Positions 1 to 6,346 of a stretch of 21,521 nt of DNA are shown piece after piece. How positions within the stretch are numbered: position 1 is the first letter of the stretch; every line of letters starts with the position of its first letter. Location: positions 1-21,521 of the forward strand of contig CAYNDB010000033.1 in assembly GCA_964395915.1 (NCBI GenBank), written 5' to 3'. Position numbers and translations under genes: made by a program. The notes under the pieces are model-generated. The model did no database searches. It saw nothing but the letters and a program-made list of their open reading frames with translations, and was not told where the DNA came from. The stretch comes from CAYNDB01 sp964395915. Its GTDB lineage: Bacteria > Nitrospinota_A > UBA7883 > JAJRTC01.

Positions 1-48
1 CCCCACGTTAACATGAGGCTTCGACCTGTCAAATTTCTCTTTAGCCAT
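1..48 (-). CDS. tuf: Elongation factor Tu, N-terminal fragment (cut by window edge)
   Basis: Only the first 16 codons are present, reading MAKEKFDRSKPHVNVG, which is the conserved N-terminus of EF-Tu just before its GTP-binding P-loop. EF-Tu delivers aminoacyl-tRNA to the ribosome as a GTP complex. The gene lies 18 bases after fusA, the usual last position of the str operon. A Shine-Dalgarno sequence AAGGAG overlaps the fusA stop codon (TAAGGAG), so the two genes are probably translated from one transcript. The rest of the gene is outside the window, so its integrity cannot be judged. Confidence 0.93.
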   Translation of the reverse strand, partial: MAKEKFDRSKPHVNVG

Positions 49-66
49 AACCTTTAACTCTTCTCC

Positions 67-2172
67 TTATGAAGCTACTTGTTCCGCCTGTTTGCCGGTA
101 AATTTGGCTATAATTTCTTCCGCCACATTCTTGGGAACTTCCTCGTAACGCCCGAACTGCATGGTATAGGTCGCCCGCCCTTGAGACATCGACCGTACGT
201 CAGTGGCGTATCCGAACATGCCGGATAAAGGCACTGCGACCTTCACGACCTTTGCATTTGCGCGCTCTCCCATTTCCAATACTTTGCCGCGTCTCGAACT
301 CAAATCACCCATTATATCGCCCATGTACGCTTCAGGAGTAACTACTTCCACGTCCATAATAGGCTCCAGAAGAACCGGTGAAGCTTTTTTCACGCCATTC
401 TTTAACGCCATCGAACCCGCTATCTGGAAAGCCATCTCCGACGAATCCACCTCGTGATAAGATCCGTCGTAAAGGGTGACTTTCACATCCACCACAGGAT
501 AGCCTGCCAGTACACCGGTGTTTAGCGCTTCTTCAGCGCCTTTCTTAACAGCGTTAATATACTCTTTCGGCACGGATCCGCCGACTATTTTATTTACGAA
601 TACAAACCCTTCGCCAGGTTCCGAAGGCTCCACATTACATAATACATGACCATATTGACCACGTCCGCCAGACTGCCTGACAAATTTACCTTCAGCCTTC
701 GCGGCCTTTTTTATTGTTTCACGATAAGCCACCATCGGCTTTGAAACATTGGCGTCCACAGCATATTCCCGCTTTAAACGGTCTACGAGAATCTCCAGAT
801 GAAGCTCTCCCATTCCGGCGATAAGAGTCTGTCCGGTTTCATGGTCGACATTGACCCTGAAAGTCGGGTCTTCCTTGGCAAGCTTTGCAAGCCCTTCAGA
901 GAGTTTTTCCTGTTCCACTTTAGTCTTAGGCTCAATCGCCACTTTAATAACAGGCTCCGGAAATTCCATCGACTCCAGCACGATAGCGTTAGAGCTGTCA
1001 CACAGAGTGTCGCCAGTGGTAGTGCTTTTAAGCCCCACGGCGGCTGCGATATCTCCCGCTCGCACTTCTTTGATATCTTCACGCTTGTCGGCGTGCATTC
1101 TTAAAATTCGCCCGATGCGCTCTTTTTTACCCTTGTTACTGTTCATGGTGTATGAGCCAGATTCCAAAACACCGGAATACACTCTGAAAAACGTAAGTTG
1201 CCCTACAAAAGGATCCGCGACGATCTTAAATGCCAGCGCGGAGAAAGGCTCTTCATCCAGAGGCTTGCGCTTTTCTATATTTTCATCATCCGGGTTCACT
1301 CCCTCCACATCATCGATGTCGACCGGTGAAGGCATGAAATTCACCACAGCGTCCAAAAGAGCCTGTACCCCCTTGTTTTTAAAGGCGGAACCACAAAGAA
1401 CCGGAATGATTTTCATTTCGATAACGCCATTGCGAATCACTTCTCTTATTTTCTCTTCGCTTATATCCTCACCACCAAGATAGGCGGTCATCAGGTCGTC
1501 ATCCAGGTCGGCCAATGCTTCCATCAGCTTTTCGCGCTCTTCATTTACCACATCTACAAGGTTGCCAGGTATCTCCTCTTCCTTGAAGGTCGAGCCATGG
1601 ATATCGTCATCTGTGTATATAATCGACTTCATTGTGATAAGGTCAACAAAACCGGAAAAATTCCCTTCGGAGCCAACCGGGACATGAATGGAAACGGCAT
1701 TGTGACCAAGGCGCTCACGCACCTCCTCTATTACGGAAAAATAGTCCGCCCCGATACGATCCATCTTGTTGACAAACGCGATACGCGGAACGTTGTATTT
1801 GTCAGCCTGCCGCCAGACGGTCTCCGATTGCGGTTCCACGCCTGCGACAGCGCAGAAAACACCTACAGCTCCATCGAGAACCCTTAACGAACGCTCGACC
1901 TCCATGGTGAAATCCACATGACCGGGCGTATCGATAATATTTATCGAGTGTTTTTTCCAATCGCAAGTGGTAGCGGCTGAAGTAATGGTTATGCCACGCT
2001 CCTGCTCCTGCTCCATATAGTCCATCACAGCAGTCCCTTCGTGGACTTCGCCAATTTTGTGCGTAATTCCCGCGTAGAACAGGATACGTTCTGTGGTGGT
2101 GGTTTTGCCGGCGTCAATATGCGCCATTATTCCGATATTACGGACTCTGTCTAAGGGTGTTTTGCGGGCCAT
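67..2172 (-). CDS. fusA: Elongation factor G
   Basis: This 701-residue protein is the translocation GTPase of protein synthesis and has the normal EF-G length. The G-domain motifs are visible in order: P-loop AHIDAGKTT at about 17-25, the switch I motif RGIT at 59-62, DTPGH at 81-85 and NKMD at 135-138. The later EF-G domains follow, including the domain IV stretch with GGRGQYGHV and the C-terminal MSQGRATYTMQF. The ATG lies 17 bases after rpsG. It has a modest ribosome-binding site, GTAGGAA, and the same heptamer precedes rpsG. The position between rpsG and tuf in the str operon supports the housekeeping EF-G rather than a paralogue. Nothing abnormal is visible. Confidence 0.97.
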   Translation of the reverse strand: MARKTPLDRVRNIGIMAHIDAGKTTTTERILFYAGITHKIGEVHEGTAVMDYMEQEQERGITITSAATTCDWKKHSINIIDTPGHVDFTMEVERSLRVLDGAVGVFCAVAGVEPQSETVWRQADKYNVPRIAFVNKMDRIGADYFSVIEEVRERLGHNAVSIHVPVGSEGNFSGFVDLITMKSIIYTDDDIHGSTFKEEEIPGNLVDVVNEEREKLMEALADLDDDLMTAYLGGEDISEEKIREVIRNGVIEMKIIPVLCGSAFKNKGVQALLDAVVNFMPSPVDIDDVEGVNPDDENIEKRKPLDEEPFSALAFKIVADPFVGQLTFFRVYSGVLESGSYTMNSNKGKKERIGRILRMHADKREDIKEVRAGDIAAAVGLKSTTTGDTLCDSSNAIVLESMEFPEPVIKVAIEPKTKVEQEKLSEGLAKLAKEDPTFRVNVDHETGQTLIAGMGELHLEILVDRLKREYAVDANVSKPMVAYRETIKKAAKAEGKFVRQSGGRGQYGHVLCNVEPSEPGEGFVFVNKIVGGSVPKEYINAVKKGAEEALNTGVLAGYPVVDVKVTLYDGSYHEVDSSEMAFQIAGSMALKNGVKKASPVLLEPIMDVEVVTPEAYMGDIMGDLSSRRGKVLEMGERANAKVVKVAVPLSGMFGYATDVRSMSQGRATYTMQFGRYEEVPKNVAEEIIAKFTGKQAEQVAS

Positions 2173-2189
2173 TGTCTGAAATTCCTACT

Positions 2190-2660
2190 TTACCACCTGT
2201 AATGGGCAAAAGCCTTGTTGGCCTCCGCCATCTTCAAGGTGTCTTCTCTTTTTTTAATCGCGCCGCCTGTTCTGTTTGCCGCGTCCATTATTTCACCAGC
2301 AAGGCGGTTATGAAAGCCACGTTCCCCGCGTTTGCGGGCATTTGCTATGATCCAACGCAAAGCCAGGGCTATTTGCCTGTCGTATTTAACTTCTATGGGC
2401 ACTTGATATGTAGACCCGCCCACACGTCTTGATTTGACTTCAAGGGGAGGCTTGACATTGTCGACGCCACGTTTAAACACTTCCAGCGGTTCGTCGTCCA
2501 TTTTTTCATTCACCTGGTCCAGCGCGCTATAAAAAATGCGCTCCGCCAGGCTTTTCTTTCCCTTTTTCATAATGACATTGACAAAACGGCTCACCAGAAT
2601 ATCTCCATATTTCGGATCTCCCACAGGTTCCCGTTTTGCGCCTATACGTCGTCTTGACAT
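2190..2660 (-). CDS. rpsG: 30S ribosomal protein S7
   Basis: This 156-residue protein is S7, a primary 16S rRNA 3'-domain binder that nucleates assembly of the small-subunit head. It begins MSRRRIGAKREPVGDPKYGD and contains the typical ALRWIIANARKRGERGFHNRLAGEI segment, seen in shorter form as ARKRGE near residues 109-114. Its length equals that of most bacterial S7 proteins. It lies 15 bases after rpsL and 17 before fusA, so it is clearly cotranscribed. In E. coli S7 feeds back on this operon by binding the rpsL-rpsG junction. Here that junction is only 15 bases long, so such a site would have to extend into coding sequence. Confidence 0.97.
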   Translation of the reverse strand: MSRRRIGAKREPVGDPKYGDILVSRFVNVIMKKGKKSLAERIFYSALDQVNEKMDDEPLEVFKRGVDNVKPPLEVKSRRVGGSTYQVPIEVKYDRQIALALRWIIANARKRGERGFHNRLAGEIMDAANRTGGAIKKREDTLKMAEANKAFAHYRW

Positions 2661-2675
2661 TGTTTTGTGTTCCTA

Positions 2676-3053
2676 CTATTTCTTTTTCGGCTTTTTCGCG
2701 CCGTATTTTGATCTGCTTTGCCTACGAGCTTCCACACCAAGGGTGTCCAGCGTTCCACGAACCACGTGATACCGAACGCCCGGAAGATCTTTTACCCTGC
2801 CGCCGCGAAGGAGAATGATCGCATGTTCCTGCAAGTTGTGCCCTTCGCCAGGGATGTAGGTTGTAACCTCGTATCCATTTGTAAGCCTGACCCGAGCTAC
2901 TTTCCGCAACGCCGAGTTCGGTTTTTTAGGTGTAGACGTATACACGCGAACACACACTCCGCGTCGCTGCGGACACTTTGTCAACGCAGGGCTTTTGGTC
3001 TTTTTAATGGCGCTTTGACGCCCCTTACGGACCAACTGATTAATAGTCGGCAA
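2676..3053 (-). CDS. rpsL: 30S ribosomal protein S12 (TTG start)
   Basis: This 125-residue protein is S12, the decoding-centre protein whose changes confer streptomycin resistance. Conserved blocks include MPTINQLVRKGR at the N-terminus, TPKKPNSALRK around residue 43 and GRVKDLPGVRYH, which carries the aspartate that is methylthiolated in many bacteria. The N-terminal MPTINQL can only be reached by reading TTG at 3051-3053 as the start. A GGAG motif 6 bases upstream of the TTG supports this. It is the first gene of the str operon here, with rpsG 15 bases downstream. The visible resistance-hotspot motifs have the usual sensitive-type sequence. Confidence 0.96.
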   Translation of the reverse strand: MPTINQLVRKGRQSAIKKTKSPALTKCPQRRGVCVRVYTSTPKKPNSALRKVARVRLTNGYEVTTYIPGEGHNLQEHAIILLRGGRVKDLPGVRYHVVRGTLDTLGVEARRQSRSKYGAKKPKKK

Positions 3054-3106
3054 CTAGTTCTCCTTTTATAATATGGGCCTTCTATGTTGCTGTTGAAACT
3101 AATAAA

Positions 3107-3126
3107 GCGGCCTCAAAAGAAGCCGC
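3107..3126 (-). promoter_or_regulatory. GC-rich hairpin in the rpsL leader (possible attenuator or weak terminator)
   Basis: On the minus strand GCGGC and GCCGC form a 5-bp all-GC stem around a 10-nt loop, followed by TTTATTAG rather than an unbroken T-run. It lies between the candidate rpsL promoter (3162-3190) and the rpsL start, so it would be in the operon's 5' leader. It could attenuate the ribosomal operon or be a weak terminator of read-through from the upstream receiver gene. The structure is visible, but its function is inferred. Confidence 0.4.
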
Positions 3127-3161
3127 CGTCAACATGTGCCCTGCTCACCGAAAAATATTGA

Positions 3162-3190
3162 AGTTTAGAGTATGCTCCCCGTCGTGTCAA
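3162..3190 (-). promoter_or_regulatory. Candidate sigma-70 promoter of the str operon
   Basis: On the minus strand a perfect -35 hexamer TTGACA (3190 to 3185) is followed after 17 bases by TAAACT (3167 to 3162), a 4/6 match to the -10 consensus. It points toward rpsL, about 110 bases downstream, and lies in the 258-base gap after the receiver gene. The perfect -35, ideal spacing and position support it. The -10 box is only moderate. Confidence 0.55.
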
Positions 3191-3311
3191 CTCTTTTTCA
3201 TCGCTTTGTAAAAATGGCGATCTTTCAAACATTCTGCATGCTGAAAATTGGTAGATATTGGTAGACAGTGATGTATCGAGACCTTCAATATCAAAAAATC
3301 GTCAGCGTTTG

Positions 3312-3701
3312 TTACTTTTTTAAAACCTCGATAACCTTTTTTTCAAATACAGCGGAATCGAAAGGTTTCATGATGTAACCACTGATGCCAAGCTTTAAAA
3401 CATCCACAATTTTCTTTTTCGCCACTTCTCCGGTGACCATTATAACCGGTGTGTTTTGATTGGTCCCTTTGTTGGCGCGTGTTTCGCGCAGAACGTCATA
3501 CCCCGTCATTTTGGGCATCGTCCAATCCAGAATAACAAGGTCGTACTTACTGGAATCAAGTTTTGATAGCGCGTCAGCGCCATCACAGGCCTCGTCAAAC
3601 TCAGAAAAGCCCATTTGCTCCAATGACGATGTAACCATCCTTCTTACAAGAGCGCTATCGTCGGCAATGAGAAATTTTATATTTTTTTGTTGAAGACTCA
3701 T
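3312..3701 (-). CDS. Single-domain response regulator (CheY-like)
   Basis: This 129-residue protein is a lone receiver domain with no output domain. The phosphorylation residues are all present: the acidic pair D14/D15, phospho-acceptor D59 in LVILDW, T90 and K112 in IMKPF. The 'LDWTMPKMTGYDVL' region resembles CheY-type chemotaxis receivers, but no chemotaxis or flagellar genes are nearby, so a motility role is unproven. Its start codon overlaps the stop of the upstream YkgJ-family gene by 4 bases (ATGA), implying translational coupling. Such a receiver could act by protein-protein contact or as a phosphorelay intermediate. The cognate kinase cannot be named. Confidence 0.9.
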   Translation of the reverse strand: MSLQQKNIKFLIADDSALVRRMVTSSLEQMGFSEFDEACDGADALSKLDSSKYDLVILDWTMPKMTGYDVLRETRANKGTNQNTPVIMVTGEVAKKKIVDVLKLGISGYIMKPFDSAVFEKKVIEVLKK

Positions 3702-4552
3702 TTTTTCTTCAAATCCATGGTGGGCATACCCATGACAGAAAACTCAACCCATCTCATGCCAAAGCGCAGAAGCTCTTCGTCCTGACTCCTGATTTTTTCG
3801 ACAATATCTTTTTCAACCTCAAATTTAGAAAGAAAAGACGTATCGAAAATAAATTCACGAAACCGGTCAAGATCATAAAGAGCCATATAGAACATGCTGA
3901 GCTTTTTATCATCGAGCTTGTCTGGGTCAACAAGCTTAGGGCTTAATGTCAGGCGGATCATCATTTCGTTGTACATATTGTAGTCGGTGGCGTCCTGATC
4001 GATTACCCAGTTTTCCACAGTCCACGAGTCCTTTTCACCCCATCCAAGGCAATAATCTTCCTCTACCTTGAAATGGGTGCGCTGGGACTTCGCCGACCCG
4101 GACCCGGAAGATACCGCGGAACCTAAAGGATATAATCTGCATGAAGTCGGCCGGTCGGAATATACCCCGCAACCGTCCGGGGAAACAAATGGGCATCCTT
4201 CGCTTTCTACTATTTTCAGGCGAAGAGATGGAAGCCCGAACCCAGGATCGACAGTCGCCTCGGTATATTTTTCAAGGAATTCATCCGACTTTACGCCAAG
4301 CTTTTGCTTTAGTCGCAGAACATCATATGGAGTAAGGAAAATCAAGGAGTTTTTACAGCAGGCTGTCCAGCAATCGAGACCTTTGTGGCAACGGAAATTG
4401 AATTTGTCGCGCCATTCAACTTTTTCAAGTTTCTCAAGGGCCTCATGAGTTTCTCTGAAGTAGGCTTTCACCTCTTCGCTTTGCCCTGTGACACCAGATG
4501 TTTCGCCCGAGCTTTCTTTGGGCTGGTCAGTATCTTTTATTTCATCATTCAT
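3698..4552 (-). CDS. YkgJ-family cysteine-cluster protein
   Basis: The 284-residue product has the cysteine arrangement of the YkgJ/CxxxCxxCC family of putative zinc- or iron-chelating proteins. The cysteines are C55, C61, C65 and C66 in the block FRCHKGLDCWTACC, then C120, C128, and C138 in the motif RPTSCRLYP, and finally C168. The first 40 residues are polar and low-complexity and look disordered. The biochemical role of the family is not settled; some members have been linked to metal handling or protein modification. It is the first gene of a two-gene unit, and its stop codon overlaps the start of the downstream receiver. The ATG has no strong Shine-Dalgarno sequence. A function in metal binding is inferred only from the cysteines. 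Confidence 0.82.
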   Translation of the reverse strand: MNDEIKDTDQPKESSGETSGVTGQSEEVKAYFRETHEALEKLEKVEWRDKFNFRCHKGLDCWTACCKNSLIFLTPYDVLRLKQKLGVKSDEFLEKYTEATVDPGFGLPSLRLKIVESEGCPFVSPDGCGVYSDRPTSCRLYPLGSAVSSGSGSAKSQRTHFKVEEDYCLGWGEKDSWTVENWVIDQDATDYNMYNEMMIRLTLSPKLVDPDKLDDKKLSMFYMALYDLDRFREFIFDTSFLSKFEVEKDIVEKIRSQDEELLRFGMRWVEFSVMGMPTMDLKKK

Positions 4553-4635
4553 TTTTCAACATTTTTTCTTTCATCAGCTCCATTATATATCTTTAACATG
4601 AAGTTGAATTGGGAGAATTAAGGTTGGCGTAATTT

Positions 4636-4670
4636 TTGACAGGATAATAACCTGGATTTCTTGACAGGAT
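4636..4670. repeat. Two direct copies of TTGACAGGAT
   Basis: The decamer TTGACAGGAT occurs at 4636-4645 and 4661-4670, with a third degenerate unit (CCTGGAT) between them. It sits in the 139-base gap between the lysR and ykgJ-like genes. The pattern resembles the short ACAGGAT-type dispersed repeats found in intergenic regions of many bacteria. No function can be assigned from the sequence. The rest of this gap shows no convincing terminator or promoter. Confidence 0.5.
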
Positions 4671-4691
4671 CAACAAAAAAGTTCTGTTATT

Positions 4692-5606
4692 TTATGAATT
4701 GACTCCTTCAACTTTTTCTTTCGGGTTCAGGATAGATATAAAAGCTTTTAAAGGGTTGGACAAATATTTATTGGCAAGGATTATAAGGTTCAGTTTTCTT
4801 TCGTTTTCGATTCCCTTTAGAGCCACCGCCGTCAAAGAGCCGATTTCCACTTCCTGTTTTATTGCCGAGCTGCTCATGACAGCCACGCCGAGGTTGGCCT
4901 GGGCCGATTTTTTTATAGCCTCGGTGTTTCCAAGCTCCATGGTGATGTTCAGGTTTGTATGTGTTTTATCTACCATGTCCATAAAGACTTTTCGTGTGCC
5001 GGAGCCACGTTCCCTGAGTATCAAAGGCTCTTCCTTAAGTTCTTCCAGAGTTATTAAGCTCTTTTTTCTCCATTTGTGATCCGGGGCAATGATAAGGACA
5101 AGCTCGTCTTTTTTGAAAAAATAAATTTTTATATTTTTGTGCCGCACAGGGCCTTCCACAAGCCCCATATCGATTTCGTTGCGGAGAAGGGACTGCTCGA
5201 TCTGGTTTGTGTTTCCTACAATCATTTCCACCTTACCCATTGGGTAAGCTTTTTTATATTTGCCAAGGTAGCTTGGAAGTATATAGTTGGCGATCGTAGT
5301 GCTGGCGCCTATCCTAAGCGTTCCCAGCACTTTTTGAGACATATCATCGATAGCCTGTTTACCCTCTCTTAAGGTAGCGAGAGTTTTTCTGGCGTATATT
5401 TCAAAAACGGATCCAGCCTCGGTCAGCTCTATTCTTCGCCCGATACGTTCAAACAGCGGGACATTGAGGATTTTCTCAAGTTTGATTATCTGGGCGGAAA
5501 ACGCAGGCTGGCTGATAGCCATTTGATCAGCGGCGCGTGAAAAATTCTTTAGCTTGGTTGCAACCAGGAAGAGATCAAGCTGATGTATGGTTATCTGATC
5601 TAGCAT
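4692..5606 (-). CDS. LysR-type transcriptional regulator divergent from aprBA
   Basis: This 304-residue protein has the standard LysR length. Its N-terminal winged helix-turn-helix covers about residues 6-65, with FSRAADQMAISQPAFSAQIIKLE as the recognition region. A C-terminal periplasmic-binding-like effector domain follows from about residue 92. It begins TLRIGASTTIANYILP and includes the LILRERGSGTR segment typical of CysB/CbbR-like members. It is transcribed away from aprB, with 281 bases between the starts, the classic arrangement for a LysR protein controlling its divergent neighbour. Control of aprBA in response to a sulfur or redox metabolite is therefore a reasonable inference, but the ligand is not visible. 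The start fits the usual LysR N-terminus (ITIHQLDLF), although no clear Shine-Dalgarno sequence precedes it. Confidence 0.92.
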   Translation of the reverse strand: MLDQITIHQLDLFLVATKLKNFSRAADQMAISQPAFSAQIIKLEKILNVPLFERIGRRIELTEAGSVFEIYARKTLATLREGKQAIDDMSQKVLGTLRIGASTTIANYILPSYLGKYKKAYPMGKVEMIVGNTNQIEQSLLRNEIDMGLVEGPVRHKNIKIYFFKKDELVLIIAPDHKWRKKSLITLEELKEEPLILRERGSGTRKVFMDMVDKTHTNLNITMELGNTEAIKKSAQANLGVAVMSSSAIKQEVEIGSLTAVALKGIENERKLNLIILANKYLSNPLKAFISILNPKEKVEGVNS

Positions 5607-5633
5607 ATTATTATATAACTAATAGTATATTGC

Positions 5634-5649
5634 ATAGACTATAGTCTAT
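5634..5649. promoter_or_regulatory. Perfect 16-bp palindrome, candidate LysR operator
   Basis: The sequence ATAGACTATAGTCTAT is identical to its reverse complement. A related shorter palindrome, ACTAATAGT, lies at 5618-5626, its centre about 19-20 bases away, close to two helical turns. Both contain ACTA and TAGT half-sites. The 16-mer covers the predicted lysR -10 box, so binding would repress lysR. It does not fit the T-N11-A spacing exactly, so assignment to this LysR protein is an inference from position and symmetry. Confidence 0.55.
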
Positions 5650-5666
5650 CGCATCTATCCAAACAA
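5638..5666 (-). promoter_or_regulatory. Candidate lysR promoter
   Basis: On the minus strand TTGTTT (5666 to 5661) and TATAGT (5643 to 5638) are separated by 17 bases and point toward the LysR gene. The -10 matches consensus at 5/6 positions, while the -35 matches only at TTG. The -10 lies inside the palindrome at 5634-5649, which would fit negative autoregulation. Confidence 0.45.
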
Positions 5667-5745
5667 TCTATTTTATTTTTTCAGGTTAAATATGCATAAT
5701 CATTCTTTGTTTGCTTCAGGTTTAGTGTGGTGCGTATTTCGTTTG

Positions 5746-5758
5746 TGCCTGTTAGGCA
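5746..5758. promoter_or_regulatory. Short inverted repeat TGCCT-GTT-AGGCA upstream of aprB
   Basis: Arms TGCCT and AGGCA are separated by three bases. A second repeat with the same GCCT/AGGC core (CGCCT-N10-AGGCG, 5785-5804) lies about 43 bases downstream, centre to centre. Both are upstream of aprB, and the second encloses a possible -35 box. They could be operator sites or hairpins; no protein can be assigned. Confidence 0.35.
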
Positions 5759-5784
5759 GTGTGTTCAAGTTTATCCGGCATGTA

Positions 5785-5823
5785 CGCCTGTATTTGACGA
5801 GGCGCATTAAGATGGTTTTTAGT
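5785..5823 (+). promoter_or_regulatory. Candidate aprBA promoter framed by an inverted repeat
   Basis: A -35 box TTGACG (5794-5799) is followed after 18 bases by TTTAGT (5818-5823), a 4/6 match to the -10 consensus. The -35 sits in the 10-base loop between CGCCT (5785-5789) and AGGCG (5800-5804), so a protein bound to the repeat would overlap the promoter. Transcription would start about 55-60 bases before aprB. The spacing and position are good, but the -10 is weak. Confidence 0.4.
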
Positions 5824-5887
5824 AAAGAAATCATAATTAATATAACAAGTTACAGTTAGTAAACAATAACTTAATGGAGAGGGATCA

Positions 5888-6322
5888 ATGCCTACTTTCG
5901 TTATCAGTGAAAAATGTGATGGGTGTAAAGGGCAGGACAAAACAGCTTGTATGTATATCTGCCCACACGATCTAATGTACCTGGACAAAGACAAAATGAA
6001 GGCTCTAAACCAAGAGCCGGAGCAATGCTGGGAGTGTTATTCATGCGTCAAGATTTGCCCTCAACAGGCTATTGAGGCCCGTCCGTATGCGGATTTCGTC
6101 CCTATGGGTGGAACTTCGATCCCGCTGAGGTCTTCCGACTCCATTATGTGGACCATTAAATTCCGCGATGGCAAACTAAAACGTTTCAAATTCCCAATAA
6201 GGACTACGCCTGAAGGTTCCATTCGAACTTATGAGGGCAGGCCTGAGGCCAATGAAGCGGATCTTGACAACAACAACTTGTTTACCGAACCCGGCGCAAC
6301 ACTGGCCGTGATCGCGAAATAA
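5888..6322 (+). CDS. aprB: Adenylylsulfate (APS) reductase, beta subunit
   Basis: This 144-residue protein is the electron-transfer subunit of cytoplasmic APS reductase, carrying electrons to the flavin in AprA. Two [4Fe-4S] sites are visible: C10-x2-C13-x7-C21-x3-C25 and C47-x2-C50-x2-C53-x3-C57. The first has the expanded spacing characteristic of AprB, and W48 sits between the clusters as in the known family. The C-terminal part (from about residue 70) is the extension that wraps around AprA, including the SIMWTIKFRDG strand. A strong Shine-Dalgarno, GGAGAGGG, lies 4 bases before the ATG. aprA follows after 24 bases. A divergent LysR gene and operator-like repeats lie upstream. Confidence 0.97.
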   Translation: MPTFVISEKCDGCKGQDKTACMYICPHDLMYLDKDKMKALNQEPEQCWECYSCVKICPQQAIEARPYADFVPMGGTSIPLRSSDSIMWTIKFRDGKLKRFKFPIRTTPEGSIRTYEGRPEANEADLDNNNLFTEPGATLAVIAK

Positions 6323-6346
6323 GCGGGAGAGGGAGAAGAATAAACA

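Noticed and set aside
851..1483. 210-codon open frame on the plus strand
   Set aside because: It lies wholly antisense to fusA, has no ribosome-binding site or recognisable family, and is rich in Ser/Arg as expected for a shadow frame.
3312..3701. CheY of a chemotaxis system
   Set aside because: The receiver residues fit, but no che or flagellar genes are nearby, so the specific name is not supported.
5752..5994. 80-codon minus-strand frame in the lysR-aprB gap
   Set aside because: It runs into aprB in antisense, has no ribosome-binding site, and covers the regulatory region; composition is not protein-like.
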